DNA of 64,000 bases from Lindgomyces ingoldianus. Taxonomy: Eukaryota; Ascomycota; Dothideomycetes; Pleosporales; Lindgomycetaceae. Below are positions 1-14,523 of the stretch, piece after piece. The stretch is from contig NW_022985196.1 in the NCBI RefSeq assembly GCF_010093535.1, positions 1 through 64,000 on the forward strand, read 5' to 3'. A program made the position numbers and the translations under genes. Positions within the stretch are counted from its first letter, which is position 1, and each line of letters begins with the position of its first letter. The notes under the pieces are model-generated. The model worked only from the letters and a program-made list of their open reading frames with translations, was not told where the DNA came from and did not search any database.

Positions 1-498
1 CTCATTCCACCTTGTTTGGATCTCGATCCCTTGTCGAGTCGTTTGCCATATGTCCCCTCCTCAGCTCATGCAAGACCATGCCAGCTAGATAGCCTTCCTA
101 GCTGCCCCTGTGCCAGCCACCTTGTCTGCCATTCCTTCTCCTGAGCTGTTAATACCAATCACCAGCTGCTAGTTGTCACAATTGTCCGAGTTTTTGCTGG
201 TCTCCGCGAGCGGCAGGCTCGTTCCTGACCCTGCTAGACCTCCTTCGCCGAAACGAATACCGATATCCTCTGCGCTAACGGAGAAGATGCCGAGAGGCTG
301 TCGAGTTGCGCTCGGAGAGCGAGTCGATTGTTTCTTGGAGATCGGCATGTCACTACTTAAGGTACTCCCGCTCTGCTTTAATTGTTGTGAAGTCGCTTCT
401 TTTGTTCTCAATGATGCTATTCTGCTGTACTATCGTCTCCCTCGGACTGGCGATGAGCTCCACCAGCTCTCCTGGCTCGGCGCTTCATCACCCTCGTT
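1..498 (-). pseudogene. Degraded retroelement gag-like fragment, left part
   Basis: This stretch has balanced composition, unlike the AT-rich block that follows. On the minus strand around 380-480 one frame reads PGELVELIASPRETIVQQNS followed by IIENKRSDF, a charged, glutamine-rich coiled-coil style seen at the start of fungal retroelement gag/ORF1 proteins. The frame has stops on both sides, and no zinc knuckle or polymerase is seen. The hAT-like element at 499 interrupts this sequence, which resumes at 3570. The identification rests on style only and is tentative. Confidence 0.3.
491..498. repeat. 8-bp target-site duplication, left copy (CCCTCGTT)
   Basis: Exact direct repeat of 3562-3569 on the other side of the hAT-like element. 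Confidence 0.85.
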
Positions 499-3400
499 CA
501 GCGTTCCCAACCGTACGTAATACGTTTCAACTTGCCGTTTTTTAGGCTGTAACTTCTTAGTTTGTTAGTACGTTTCAACGTAAAGGGAGAATTTAAATCT
601 ACTTATAGGGCGTAACTGTTACAGCTTACAATCCTCCTATGTTTTAACAGCTTGCAAGACGTTACAGTGTATATAGTCTACTAAGTCCCCTATTTTACTG
701 TAAATACAACCCTGCTAGAGCTAGTTTTTTTGCAGTTAGAAAGCCTTAATTATTAAGCTAAAAAGCTTATTTCTGTTGCAAGTAACAGTCCTCTTACCTT
801 TAAAAAAGGACCTCTTACAATTACAGCTTATAGAAGGGATAGATAAGAAGTTAAAAGCAATTTTATATAGTGTAAGGTAAGAGAGTTGTCTAACTTGTTC
901 TTACTAAGTAAGAGAGTTAGTAAACAAAGGGCTGTTATTATTAGCTATAGTAACGTCTTTACAGTAGCTGTTATAGTACTGCTGCAACTCTGTTGTTTTC
1001 TACTGCTTTTTATATAAGCAGCTGCTAGTAAAGAGGCTTATGTTAACAAAAAAAGTCTTCTTAAAGCTCTTATTATAATAGTTACTACTAAGTAACTTGC
1101 GTTGCGTAGGCTCCTAGGTAACATTATTATTGTTAGCCTTAGCCTTAGCCTTTACATTAACATACTTTTAAAAAACAGCCTTTATTAAAGCCTTAGCTTT
1201 TTTATACTATGTAGGGTGCTTTTTTTAGTAGTCCTTAAACTAAATAAGACAAAGTTAAAAGTTTAGAATTATTACTACACAGTAATAAGATATAAGTAGC
1301 TTAATAACAAACTTTTTCTAGTATGTAAGCAACTTCTCTATGCTAAATGCTACGCTAGATTTAAGGTAGTAATTATTACTCTTACCCTTAAGTTTATTGC
1401 CTATACGTAGGAGCTTAGTATAGAAGTGTTGTAGGTTAATAATAGACATCTAGAAAGAGCTATAGAAGCTATTACCCTTAAGGTGTTTTATTATAAAGTA
1501 AAAGACTTTAAGAAACTTATAAAAGTAATTAACTTTTTTTTATTTATTCTTAGTAATAACCTTAGTAAAAGCAGAGTTACTAGGGATAGTAAAGTCTATA
1601 AAGTTATTATTAGTGCTTCTTTACTTATGTATAAACTTAGTAATAGTGTCCTTAAGCTTAAAACAGCAGAGAAGCATAAAATAAACACTATGCTAGTGTA
1701 CACTGCTGTCTTATATAAGATTAAGCGTCCTAAAGCTCTAAAAAAGGTTGTTATTATTAAGAGTAGCTTAAAAAGTTATAAAAGCTTTTTATTATTTATA
1801 TAATGCTAGCACTATGTTTATAAAATTATAAAGTTTTCTAACAACTTTATAGCAGCAATAGAGGTTAAATTGTTTCTAAGAAGCTGCTTAGGCAAGCTCT
1901 GCTTTAAAGGCGCTTATTTCTTTACTATAGATAACTGCTTTTACTACTAGCTAGATTGTATAGCCAGCGCAGCGTATATAGTGCTTAGAGGTAAGGGGCA
2001 TATTAAGATATTAGGCAAAAGCAAAAATAGTCTTATTATTATTATTTAACACATTATTAGCTACTAGATAATAAAATTTTAATGTAATTTTAAAGTTATT
2101 AACAACCTTAATAATCTCTAGCGCTTAATTTGCTCTAGTATAGTTACTGTACAGGTTGCAGAAGCTAATTAGAATGTTGCAGTATTAGTAGTTAACATCT
2201 ACGCAGTATTATTAGTTAGTGTTTAGTTTAATAGGGGATACTAAGACGCTAAACTAATAAGCTAAAGTACACCTACTAACAAAGTGCAACACTACACCTA
2301 AGAAGGAGAGGTAGTTTAGAGAAGTCTATATATTAACGCTTAACGTAATTTTACTTTAAGCTATTCTTAGCATTATTTAAATCTCCTACTTCTGCTGTGT
2401 ATATCCCTGCTACACGTAGGACAAATATATAGTGTTAGACACTAGGAGGGCAGCAAGAAGATTAGCTCTATTCTAGGTAATAATGCCCTAAAGTTCTGCT
2501 AATAATGCTGTATAAAAAAAAATATTATAAAGTATTACCTAGTTAACAACTACTGCCTACAGAGCTTCCTCCTGCTAAACACTATAAAAGACAATATATA
2601 ATAAGCCTATAACTTTATAAGCTACTTTAAATAGACTTAAGGGGATTCTTAGCCTGTTAGGCAAGAAAGCGCTTTTACTTCCCCTACTAACGTCTATCTA
2701 GTGCTCCTTTCTAAGGTAGTAGATAATATAAGCGTAACTGTTAACTTTCTTTACCCCTCTGTAATTGCCCTTAGCGTAGCACCTCCTGCAGAGCTATAAC
2801 TTTATCCTAGAGGCGTCTCTCTTGTTATTATACACTAAATTAGCTTTATAAAGCTATATCTAGAATAACTAACAATTACTACATAATTAGCTTTTATGCT
2901 TTACCTAGTATCTAAGCCTTTTTAGCCTTAACTTTCTGTTTCTTATCTAGACATTATTCTACTTAATAGTAAATAATACCTTATTATTAAGAGTAAGGTT
3001 ATCTAGGTACTTCTTTATAAAGGCTAAGAGACTATTAGATAGCGTGCTATTATAGAAAAAGACTAAAGACTCTAACAATAAAGACCTTAATTAGGCAAGT
3101 TAACAAGAACTAGCATAATAAGCAACCCTAGTTTAGTAGAAAAAGCTAGCTTAAAAGAATCCTTAGAATAAAGCTGTACACCTACTACACTAGAGGAACT
3201 AGGACATCTAGCTTATAATAGGTAAGTCTATAAGCAATTATAATTCTTAACTAAAATTATAAGATCCTACGCCTTAATCCCCTCCTCTGCTAGCTCCTTA
3301 ATTATTATACAAACTGCAGAGTTTTCACCTAATTGTTACTCTAAAAACACAACTTTAAACACCCTTCTAACGCGTCCCTATAGCTGTCTAATAAGACCTT

Positions 3401-3561
3401 ATATTACTAGGAAATATTGTCTCTCTAAGACGTATTACGGTCCGTAATGGGAGCTGGCTCCTACGTACGTTACGGCTCACACTCCTCCTACGTTTCAACG
3501 GCTCACGTGACTGCTACGTTCACGTATCTACGAGTCGTAGTACGTACGGTTGGGAACGCTG
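499..3561. mobile_element. hAT-like DNA transposon, 3063 bp, RIP-mutated
   Basis: The element starts CAGCGTTCCCAACCGTACGT (499) and ends with its exact inverted complement at 3561; the terminal inverted repeat is 21 bp perfect, with TACG continuing after one mismatch. It is flanked by a perfect 8-bp direct repeat CCCTCGTT at 491-498 and 3562-3569, the target-site duplication size of hAT elements. The interior is AT-rich with stops in all frames, so no transposase can be read. An open stretch at 1483-1803 (+) is lysine- and serine-rich and not recognised. The extreme ends keep C/G residues lost inside. Confidence 0.85.
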
Positions 3562-3569
3562 CCCTCGTT
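3562..3569. repeat. 8-bp target-site duplication, right copy (CCCTCGTT)
   Basis: Matches 491-498 exactly. It shows that 1-490 and 3570 onward were contiguous before insertion. Confidence 0.85.
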
Positions 3570-4111
3570 CATGGGAGAGAGACACACGTCCAGTAAGATT
3601 CGACGGTAGTCCATCATGCGATAGGTGCTGCTGCACGCTGGGAAGCTCGTCAATCTGCAATGGTTGCGATGCAGTGACTCAGTTACAAGTCTGTACCGCT
3701 TGTAGCGTTGCTGTCCATTTTAGCATCGAGTACTAGGTAGGGGGTGTTAGGTCGCGCCTCAAGGTTGAGAGCGCTACGAGCAGGTATTAGCCTTTTATCT
3801 CACGAATCCGACGCGCTAGGCATATTATCCTTGTGGCGGAGCTCTGATCAGGCTTAGCGTGGTAGCTAGTGGTTAAGGCATCTTCTGAGAACTTCTAAGA
3901 TAAGTTAATAAGAAGTAAGCAAAAACTTCTAGATACTCTAGAGTTAATTAGACGCTGCTAAGAGCTAATCTACTTAGAGCGTCTAAAGAAATTTAGTTTA
4001 AAGTTATATATTATTTAAATTTTCTACTTTATAACTTAAAAAAGTTATTAGCTTTAACTTAGTATGTTATAGCTTATATTTTTTCCTAAATTTACTATAA
4101 ATTATTTTAAC
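3570..4111. other. Non-coding flank: balanced-GC island, then AT-rich
   Basis: 3570-3880 has normal composition and is the continuation of 1-490 across the hAT insertion. It holds no open frame of note and is probably the 5' side of the minus-strand gag-like relic. From about 3880 to 4111 the sequence turns AT-rich and RIP-like with no recognised feature, ending at the TA before the fold-back terminus. Confidence 0.5.
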
Positions 4112-4113
4112 TA

Positions 4114-4119
4114 ACGTAC
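4114..4119. mobile_element. Severed terminus of fold-back family B
   Basis: ACGTAC preceded by TA (4112-4113). After excision of the outer gypsy element, this joins 23,810 onward to give ACGTACCTAACAGGTTGG, the terminus of fold-back family B. The LTR element's CGTAC target duplication is therefore part of that terminus. Confidence 0.6.
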
Positions 4120-4710
4120 TGTTACAATCCTTGCTTCGTCGAAGCACTCGGGTCTATAATATTCCTAGTGGGGAAGTAGGACGGGTGATAGGGGCCGACG
4201 GTAGGGTGTACAGTCCTACGTATGGGCTATAGGGCTATTAGAGGGAAGGTAGAGTAACTAGATTATAGTTTGCCCTATGTGCAGCAGTATAGTAGCTAGG
4301 GTTAAACAGTCCTGTTAGACAGAGTTAGAGGTATATATAGTGCAAAATATATAGATAGTATTACAGCTCTTTAAAAAGCTAAATGCTACTTAGTTTATAT
4401 AAAAAATAAACTAAATATTAAACACACTTTTTAAAAGTTATTTAATGTAAAAACTATATATATATACAGAAGGTGCTAAGGTAAGTAGGATAAGTTTATG
4501 TAAGCCTACTAAAAAAAGCTTTATAAGCTTTTTTAGACTTATTAGACACATAGCTTGCTCTTTTACTAAACAACGCACTTCTTTATTACTATAGGTAGTA
4601 GTGCTGCTTCTGTGTCCTCTAACTAGTCTATAAGCAAGCCCTGCTCTAACCTAGCTAGATTATAGAGCACTGCTAGTAGAGTTACGCTAGTCTAACTATA
4701 GACTATAACA
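4120..4710 (-). repeat. Left LTR of outer gypsy element (591 bp)
   Basis: Direct repeat of 23,214-23,804 with the same length. Differences are mostly C/T or G/A. C and G are best kept in its outer (left) ~40 bp. Confidence 0.88.
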
Positions 4711-5374
4711 CACTGCCCCTTCTTCCTAGCAGCGTCCTTACTGCTCTGCTTACATAACTATGTTAGTAAAAGTTTATTTATAAGGTAAGCACTTACTTAC
4801 TAAAAAGCATTTTTAATATTTATTTTTTTTACACTAAATAGCTTATTAGTTTTATTTATTTTATTATTTTTATACTACCCTCTACTTTAATTTTTTTTAC
4901 TAGACAAAGATAAGGCTTTATAGCGCTTACTAGTTATTAAAGTTATCTTATATGTTAACCTTATTATTAAATAAATGCGTTAAGTGTGTAAAAAAAATAG
5001 TAAGTATAATGCTTTTATCTTAGACACTACATAAAACTATTTAAAAAAAGAGAAAGAAGCGCTTTTTTAAAATGCTATAGTAGTAAAGGCTTATAAATAG
5101 AAGCTTAGTAAAGAGATGTTATGTTAGGTCTAAGAGACACTAGAGGTAATAGCTAAGAAGTGTTCTAAATAAGATTATATCTAAAAGTTACTAGACTTAT
5201 TAAAGGCTTAATATGTAAAGTACTTAAAAAAAGACCTTTCTTTTTTAAATAAAATAAAGGCTTTTAAGGCTAAAGTAAAAAGCTATTTTTTTATAACTTT
5301 TATTTGCTAGGACTTGTCTTTAAAAGCTGCTACTATTTAGTAATAGTGTAGCTATTTCTTTTAATATAGGTGCT

Positions 5375-5692
5375 TGTCACGATTGTGCACGAGTAAGGTT
5401 ATAGAGCTTCACGGAGGTCTAGTTTAATTACTACGTAAGGTATCATAGTAGGTACAAGACGTTGTGTAAGGAATAGAAAAGTTTAGAAAGAAATTAGTAA
5501 TTAAATACTTAGCTTAAAAGTCTAAGCGCTTTAAGTATAAATTAAGCCTATTCTAAGTTTAGTTAGTGTTAAGGTAGTTTATACTTAAGTTTATGTCTAT
5601 ATTATGTTATATTTATGTTAGACGTGCACTAATAATACTCTAGTACATGTCTAATACAGTTATGTCTAGGATCTAGAGAGGATACTGTAACA
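5375..5692 (-). repeat. Left LTR of nested gypsy element (318 bp)
   Basis: Direct repeat of 17,109-17,426, equal length. Its left edge keeps TGTCACGATTGTGCACGAG, while the right copy has lost these C/G residues. Confidence 0.87.
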
Positions 5693-8418
5693 GTACCCCC
5701 CCCCTTTATTAGGAAAGGAATTCTTTACATTAGTAGTTCTAGCATTAGGTTGTCTTTATTAGGGTACAGGTTTAGTTTAAATAGGTATTAAGTATAAAAT
5801 TAGGTTACTGTAAAGTTCTTTTATAAAGCTTTTATAGGTTCCTACAATAGTTTGTTGTATCTAGTCTATTTTATAAAGTATTTATAGATATGTTTCTTTT
5901 TATTAAACTAGATTTATTTAACATCTTTTATAACATATTCTAGTTTATTATTTATAATAATAAGTTTAGGTGGCAGGTTTAGCTGTCTAAGTAGATAGTT
6001 AGATTTAAAGGCTGCTTAGCGCAGTAATAATACGTAGAACATAGGGTGTATCTTTATGCTGTTAGGTAGGATTAATTAGTAAGCATGCAATAAAACTATA
6101 TAGGCTACTATAAAGGGGCTAAAGTTCTTTTAATTAAGTTTCTTTAATTATTAGTTTATTTAGATATTTCTAGCGTCTAGCTAGACCTTCTTACTAGCTA
6201 TATACGCAGGGGTAAGAGTTTAAAATTAGTTTATGTACTTTTATTAAAAAGCTTAAGCCTATATAAGCTTTTTATAAATGTATTTAGATATATTTTAAAT
6301 CTTATTAATAAGTCTATTTGCGTTTATTACTTATATAAATTAATAAGTTAGTTAGGGGGTATTTAAAAGTAGTTTAAATTTTATTTAAAGGTAGTATTTA
6401 TAGTTTGCTAAGAACAGAGATACTTATGTTAATTTAGATGTTATATTATTAGCTTTAAACTATGCTATAGCTAACTATTTTACCTAGTTATCCTACTAGT
6501 AGTTTATGTACACTTATAGGACTTATTTTATTACAGTGTTTATGTTCTTAGTCTAGCTATTAGTCTCTAGGTAAAAAGCTATAGATAGATAAAAGACAAT
6601 TTAGAGCTATTTACAGAGTTTGTTCTAGAAGGCTAAGACAAACTGCGTACCTCTGTCTAATATAATTATGTTAGGCAGGCTATAGTAAACTTATACGTAT
6701 TAGTAGAATAACTAGGCTATATTAGGGGCAGTTATAGAGGAACATAGTATTAAGTGTTAATACTTAGTTAAGTAATTAACAACTACTATAATATTTATGT
6801 ACCCTTTAGATAAGAGTAGGTCTATAATAAAATTAATTAATATGTCTTTTTAAGCTTGTTTAGAGATTAAGAGTAGTTTAAGTAAGCTATTATACCTTTC
6901 TTAAAAGGCCTTTACTTTATAGTAAGTATAGCAACATAATATGTATTAGCGTACAGTATAGAACATGCAGGGCTAGTAGTACTCTCTTTGTAGTAGGTTA
7001 AGAGTCTTTCCTCTGCCTAGGTGTTCTTTAATAGGCAAGTTGTGTATAATTTAAAGTAGTTTAATTCTTAGTTTATTAAAATTAGAGATTATAAGTTAGT
7101 TATAGTAATATAGCTTACTATTTTAGTTTTTATAGTTAGCTAGTGTTACTTTCTTTAACTAACTAGCGCTGTTTTAGAGCAGGTTTAAGGTCTTTTAGAT
7201 AAATTTATTATTTAGATACTTATTAGTAATAATTTAATTAATTATTTAATCTGTTTTATTTAAGTTAAAGTTTAAAAATAGCTTAAGTTAAAGTAAAGTT
7301 TAGTGTTAAGCTTTTTACACTTTTTTTTAAGTAGGGACGTCTTAAGATTGCCTTATAAGAGCATCTAGTTTCCCTCTATCTTAACTAGAATAATAAGTAA
7401 TCTTAAAATTAAAATAAAATAGGTATTTAAACTAATAGGCTTATTAGTAGCTAAGTTATTTTATAGTTACAAAGTACTATAAGTTCTTATAGTTAGATAA
7501 GACCTATATTAAATGCGCTGCACTTTCTAGTTTAGGTTGCTATTATTTAAAGTAGTATACTATAGCAAGTAATTTCTTATTATAGATCTTATAATTACCT
7601 TTTGCAGGACTTATTCTTTTTAAGAAGTATGTAATAGGCTTAATAGTCCTGTCTAGCTTAGTCTAGAAGAGAACTTCTGCTACTATGTAGTCTAAGGCAT
7701 TAGCTTCTACAAGTATTAGTAGTTTAAAGTTAAAGTAGTAAAGTATTAAGGCTTTAGTAAAAGCTTTCTTTAGCTAGTTAAAGAACTATTAGTAATTTAA
7801 GTTAAAGTTAAATTAAATTTTTTTTTTAGTAAGTATAATTATAAGGCTTACTTACTATAAAAAGTTGTTAATAAATTATTAGTAAAAGTTAGTAAATTTT
7901 ATAAAAGCTTAAACATTTTTTATATTCTTTAGGTATTGCTAATCTAGCATAGTTTAAACTTTAATAAGGTCTATTTAAATGCTATCTATAAAGATTACAT
8001 ATCCTAAATATATAACCTTTAATTAGTAGAACTTGCATTTGTTTATGTTAAGTTGCAGACCTGCTTTTTCTATAGCCTTTAGCACTAGGTGTACATGCTG
8101 TTTATGCTCTAAAAGGCTATTACTATAAATTAGAATATTATTAATATACATAGTGTAGAATATGTCTAGGTAGGGTTAGAGTAAGTTATTTATAAAATGT
8201 TAAAAAGTACTAGGCGTGTTAGCTAAGCTAAAGGGCATTACTAGGTACTTAAATAGTCTATATTAGGTCTAAAATGCTGTTAGCTACTTATTACCTTTTA
8301 CTATTCTTAGCTTGTTAAAGGCAGTAATAATATTTAACTTTATAGAATACTTTACTTTACTTAGTTAGCTTAGGGTTTCCTGTAAAAAGAAAATTAAGTA
8401 TTAGTTTTTAATAGTAAT

Positions 8419-8698
8419 TGTCCGTACGCAGCAGCAGCGTCGCGGCCTGGATACGAGCGATCGCGCACGAGCAGGATCACGTATCTATGTCACATGATGC
8501 TTGTGCGCGAACCTCTGTGCGCGAACATCTAGATATCCCCCTTTTCCTCTGTACAGAGGAAAGATAAGAGTAATAGAACTAGAAACATGTTACCCTTACT
8601 TTACCTACCTTATACACTGTGCACACTGTACACTACTCTTACTCTTACTACTTAAGTGCTTATACTATAAGCAGCTAGCTATTAGAGCCTATTTAACA
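8419..8698 (+). repeat. Left LTR of copia element (280 bp)
   Basis: Direct repeat of 14,524-14,803. The first ~100 bp keep CGTCGCGGCCTGG and similar GC-rich sequence that is mutated in the right copy. Confidence 0.87.
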
Positions 8699-11600
8699 CT
8701 AATTAGTAGTTAATTTAATTAACTATAAATTAGTAAAAGTAATAATAAAGTACTTACACTTTATAAGGTACTTTATTTTATTACTTATTCTCTAGAAAAA
8801 GTAATAACAAAGCACTTACACTTTATAAAGTACTTTATTTAGTTACTTATTTTTTAGAATAGTAAATTAATTTTTTACATTATACAGCAAGCTCTGCTAC
8901 TGTATAAAGTAAGAAAGAGATAGTGTAAGACGCACACTAAAGCTACTAAAGCTGCATAACCTAGCAGCTAGACAATAGCACATTAATTCTTTACATTATA
9001 CAGTAAGCTCTGCTACTGTATAAAGTAAGAAGGAGATAGTGTAAGGCGCACACTAAAGCTATTAAAGCTGCACAACCTAGCAGCTAGACAACAGCAGTAC
9101 CTGCGCAATTTACTAGAAAAGTAATTAACTATACTATTATAATAAAATCTTATTAGTAACTAATAACTCTACATAATAATAAATAAAATAAGGAATAATT
9201 CTTATTATATAAATAACTTATAAAGAATATAAAGATATTAGAGGCAACACTATAAAATAAGACTAGCCTAGAGTACTAAAATAACAAGATTAACATGTTA
9301 AAAGCTTTAACAAGCCTATAAACTTAATTATATATAAGTTACATAATTACTAATCTACATATAATAACTTAGAAGAGCGCTACTTTTTTAAGTGCGTACA
9401 TAAAGGATTTTAAAAAATAAACACTATAAGACTTCTTAGTACTTAGCTACATGTTTAAAAAAAAGCTTATATAAGTGCTAAAAAACAAAAGAATTATACT
9501 ATAGTTAAGCACTAAAGGTACCTAAGCCTAGAAGCTATATAATATAGTATAAAAAAAAGTAATTATACTAAAAAGGCTTTATACATAACCTTTATTACTA
9601 TATAAGGCTTTGCATAGAAGTAGACTAAACATAATGCTGCTATTAACACTAAATATACTAGCATTACCTGCTCTTACACCTTAGCTAGCACTACACTAAT
9701 TACTGTACAAACAATACATGCCACTCTACCTAACGCCTGCTCCACACTCTTAATTGTACACACCACTGCCTGCAGTAGTGTATGCACTACTAATACTACC
9801 TGCACAATCTATACTACATTACAACCTGTACAAACTTCTACTTTAGAGGGAAACTGCTAAAAAAAAACTCTTAGTAAATAAGATTATATAATTCTAAAAA
9901 GCATAAAAAAAAGATAATAACTATATAAGTTAACTATATAACATTTTTATAAATAAAATAAAGATCTTTATTAATTTATGTTAATAGCTAGATATTTAAA
10001 AAACTTAGTACATAGACATCTTTCTAAATATTTTAAAAGGTTAGGTAAATATGTACTATATACATAACATAGGCCTTAGATATAACTAGAAGCATTTGTA
10101 TAACACCTTAAGTAGTTACTTTAACACTAATGTAAACTATAGCTAGTACTAAATAGACTAGATAATAATAACTTTTATATAATGCTAATAAAAGAACTTT
10201 AATAAAAGTTTATATAAAGTCTTTAAAACAATAATTAATAAGCTTACACTTATATAAAAAGCACTAAAAATAAAATTTTAAAAGGATGTTCTACTGCACA
10301 CTACTATTATATAAGCCTGTTAAGAATAACTAGAACTAGAATATACTATGTTTACTATTAAGCTCTTATGTAAAGCCTTATTTAGTAACTTATAGGTATT
10401 ACTTTAAGTTACTATAGACTAAAAAGTAAACTAATACCTTTAAGAACTGCCTAATGTATACTACATAAACTGCTAATATAACTCTATATAATAAGAGTCT
10501 GTATAACAAGAAGAAAGCTTTTTTTTGTATAAAAAAAAACAATGTAGAAGATCTTTATTTAGGTTTAGGCTATAATCTAGAGACAACTACATGTAGATAA
10601 AGAAGTGCTTTGTTTACTATAAAAAAAGATGTTAGTTATTAAACTACCTTTATAATAACTATACATAAGTAAAGAACTAGTACATTGCCTTATACAAAGA
10701 TTTTTATAATAAGACTTTATTATATAAAGCTATTACCTTATACATCTAAGACTTTAAAGGTTACTCTAAAAAAAAAAATAATTTGCATAATATAAAGAAA
10801 ATAAAATAAAAAGGTAAAGATGCTAAAAAAGCTATTAACTACCTTACCTCTACTACTTATTTACACTGTGCAACAGAAAAGGACATCTACAGCATTAAAC
10901 CTAAGAAATATGCTAAGCAGTTTATCCTTAATAACTAATACTATATAGTATACTAAGGTAAACTATAAAATATAGGCGTAGTAAAAATTTCTACTATTAG
11001 TAAGTCTTAACTTAAGGCGTATGTACAAAAGAACTTATATATAGAAATTAATTAAACACCTAGCTAAATAGATATTAGCTTTAAAAGCTAGACACTAAAA
11101 GAATTAATTAGTACTATATAAATCTAGAACTTAATTAGTCTAGTTACATACTACATTCTAAAGACTTTAACACTATTTCTACTATTACTAGCAAATGCTA
11201 ACTAACTTAGAGCATACTTTAATAACATTTTAAATATTATTATACATAAAGATAAAACTATAGTACTTGTTATATAAAAATAAAAACACTTTTTTTTTAA
11301 TATTAGTAAAAAAAAATTTATATCTTTTTTTACTAAATTAGAACTCTACTGCCTCTACTGCTAATTTAGACACCTTTACATAAAGAGACTTTAGAAGATG
11401 CTAACTAGCGCTAGCTATAACATTAATGCTATAGTGCTAGAAGAGATTAAGAAGTTCTGCTACCTTTGCTAATTATATAACTAGGCCTTATAAAAATTTA
11501 AGTTTATAATTAAAAATAACACTTACTTTAACTATAAAGTTATTATTAATGTTATATAAATTAATAATAAAGATATCTTATATGTTATTAATATAGATAT

Positions 11601-14523
11601 ATTATTTTAGGCTACTACATTTTTAAAATCTATGTCTGCATAAAATACCTAGGATGCACTATGCAAATGCTAAATTAACACTTATTAAGAACTCTTAGAC
11701 TATATTATGTATAACTTTAGTATAAACTTTACTTTAAAGGATTTTTAAGCTTGTGTAAAGATTATAAGAGCTACATATAGGCAGATGCCTATAGAAGCAC
11801 ATTAGGTAGTTAAAAAAGTTAAGCGCGCACACACACCTTTCTAATAAGTGTTTAACATTCTAAAGACTAAGCTAGGTAACTGTATAAATAATAAGGCTAT
11901 TCTATAAATAGCAGTTAAAGCTCTAAACAACATAGCTAGCCTATATAGTCTAGTACCTACACTGCTAGTCTTTAGGGTATACTTAAGAATTAACCTAGAC
12001 TCTTTACTATTACTAGACATTATTACATAAGCAAGCACTATATAAAAGGTAATAAAGATACTTTAAAAGAACTATATAAAAGTAAACATTAATTATATAA
12101 TTAACACTTATAATAGCTTTATAACACATAAAGTTCTTAACTTCTTCCTTAGCTTAAAAATTATAGCATAAAAAGAGAAAAAAAGCTAGACTAGCCTATA
12201 TAAAATTAAGAGCATTAAAAAAAAAAATGTTATTATTAAAAAAAAAATAGCCTACTAAAGCTCTAATATACACAGGTTAAACTATACTATAAAAAAAAAA
12301 AAATAACTTACTTATAATAAATAACCTAGATAAACTAATCTCTATATAAAAAAATTCTTTAAAGAAAAGGAAAAAAAAACAGCCTTATAAAAATATTATA
12401 AAGGCAGAACTAAAGCCTACTACAGACTAAGCCCCTTAAGATAGTAATGCTACACTAGTGCAAAAGAAAGATATAAATACTAGAAAAAGTAAAAAGCAAA
12501 AAAAACCTGCATAAAGTCTAGACTAGGTATTTCTAACCTAAAAGAAAAAAAATAATTAGGCCTTATTTATTAAGCTTTATATAAATAGTGTAATTACTAC
12601 ACCTAAAAAACTATTTAAAGAATTAGACTATATAAAGATAAACACTTTAATTACTAACAGCACTTTTAAAGTTATAGTGTATAACTTAATAAAGCATAAA
12701 AGTTAGATTTTTAACCTCTACTTTATTTAAAAAGTAAAAGGCAAAATAACCTAACTATATAAGAAATCCTGCCTAGTGTTTGCTAGCTACTTAGATAAAA
12801 AGAAAAAAGAAATTTTTACTTAGTTACTAACTATCTAAAAGATAAGCTAAAGACTACTTTTAGCTATAAAAGTAAGCCTAAAAGCTATATATAAAATGCA
12901 TTTTAAACTATGTAATATTATATAAGTATACATCTAATTAATAAATAAGCTTATACACACACTATACATAAAGCTACTAAAGAAGATGCGCTAGAGCTTT
13001 CTACTAAATATAATACTCTAGGTTGTATAACTCTTATATAAAGCTGCTAAATTAGAACTATATTAGTTTAAGACATACTATAACTACTATAAAAAAAAGC
13101 TATGTATGCACATCTTTTTATATAACCCCTACTTTTTAATTACTAATAAAGAAGAGCACACTTTTAGTATTACTAGCCTATAAATAAATAACACTTTAAG
13201 CATTATAATAAAGAATTTTATATAAAGAGAAAAAAAAAAACTATAAAAAGTAAAGTTTTACATAAAAAGTAAAACTATTCTAGTAAAAAAGCAGCCTATT
13301 AAGTTTAATAGTAAAAGAATTAAACTTACACATAACATAGTAGTTTTTACTTAGAAAGAATAAGTAAGCTACCTTTATATAATTAATCTAGAGAATAAAA
13401 ATACTGCATAATAATATATTAAGTAATATGTAAAAGAGGTATATATTATATTTATGTGTTAACTAAAGGCAGCATTTAACTTTTTTATTGCTACATAAAC
13501 TATAGACTTTTTATATAATAATATTAACACACTTAACATATAAATCTAATAGTAGATAAATAATAGTAAGTGTAGTCTTACCTTTTTACTATTATAGCTT
13601 AATTATGTAAAGCTGTTTATCTTTATAAATAGATTATTTACTAATAATAAAAACTTTAGCTTATAGCTAAGATTTTTAATTATATTAAGTAATAAAGACT
13701 ATATAGAGTAAAGCAACTACTTTAAAATACTAGGCAACATTATACACTAGAATTCTACTAAGTGTAAAAAAGTAACTAAGAGTGTCTTTACTAGTAAACT
13801 ATATAAAATAGTTAAAAAGTTTAATAATGTAATTACTTTTAGTATAACTTTATAGTAAATTATATAAATACTTAAACTGCTACTAATTCTAGTAGTAATT
13901 TATATAGATTTAAGGTTTTTATATAATTACTTTATTAAGCTAAGCACTACTAGTAAAAAGTAACTTATAATTAACATTATATTACTTTATAAATTATATA
14001 AGAAAAAAAAAATTACTAAAATAAAGTAAATTAATAGTAAAGATAACTTAGTAAATGTATATATAAAAAAAACACTAAACTAAGCTTTTTAATTATTAGT
14101 TCTAACTAACTGCCTCTTTGTCTAGATAGAAGCATCTGTAGACTAGCTAGATTCTGTGCGCAAAGATGCCTTAGACTAACTAGACTAATAACACCTTTAT
14201 ATAAAGCTTATTTCTTTTTATTTTTTTTTTTTTTATATTATACATACTTATCTTTCTTATTATAAGGATCTGTTACTGTTAGCACTATATAAAAAAAGAA
14301 AAGAGCTAGAGGATTATACAGCAAAGCTTAGAAAGTAAAGAATAAAGAAAAGAAAAGCTATTTATATAGCATAACTAGCCTATTCTAACGCACAGTATTA
14401 CTAAGGCAAGTCCTAATAAATAAAGTAAAGTAAAGGTAAAACATAATTAGATAGACCTATATAGATAAAAGAAAAGTAACACGTACAAAAGGCAACTTTT
14501 TAGACAAAAAGAAAAGTTGCTAG

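Noticed and set aside
1483..1803. 106-aa Lys/Ser-rich frame inside the hAT-like element
   Set aside because: Sits in RIP-mutated sequence; does not resemble a hAT dimerisation or catalytic domain as far as I can see.
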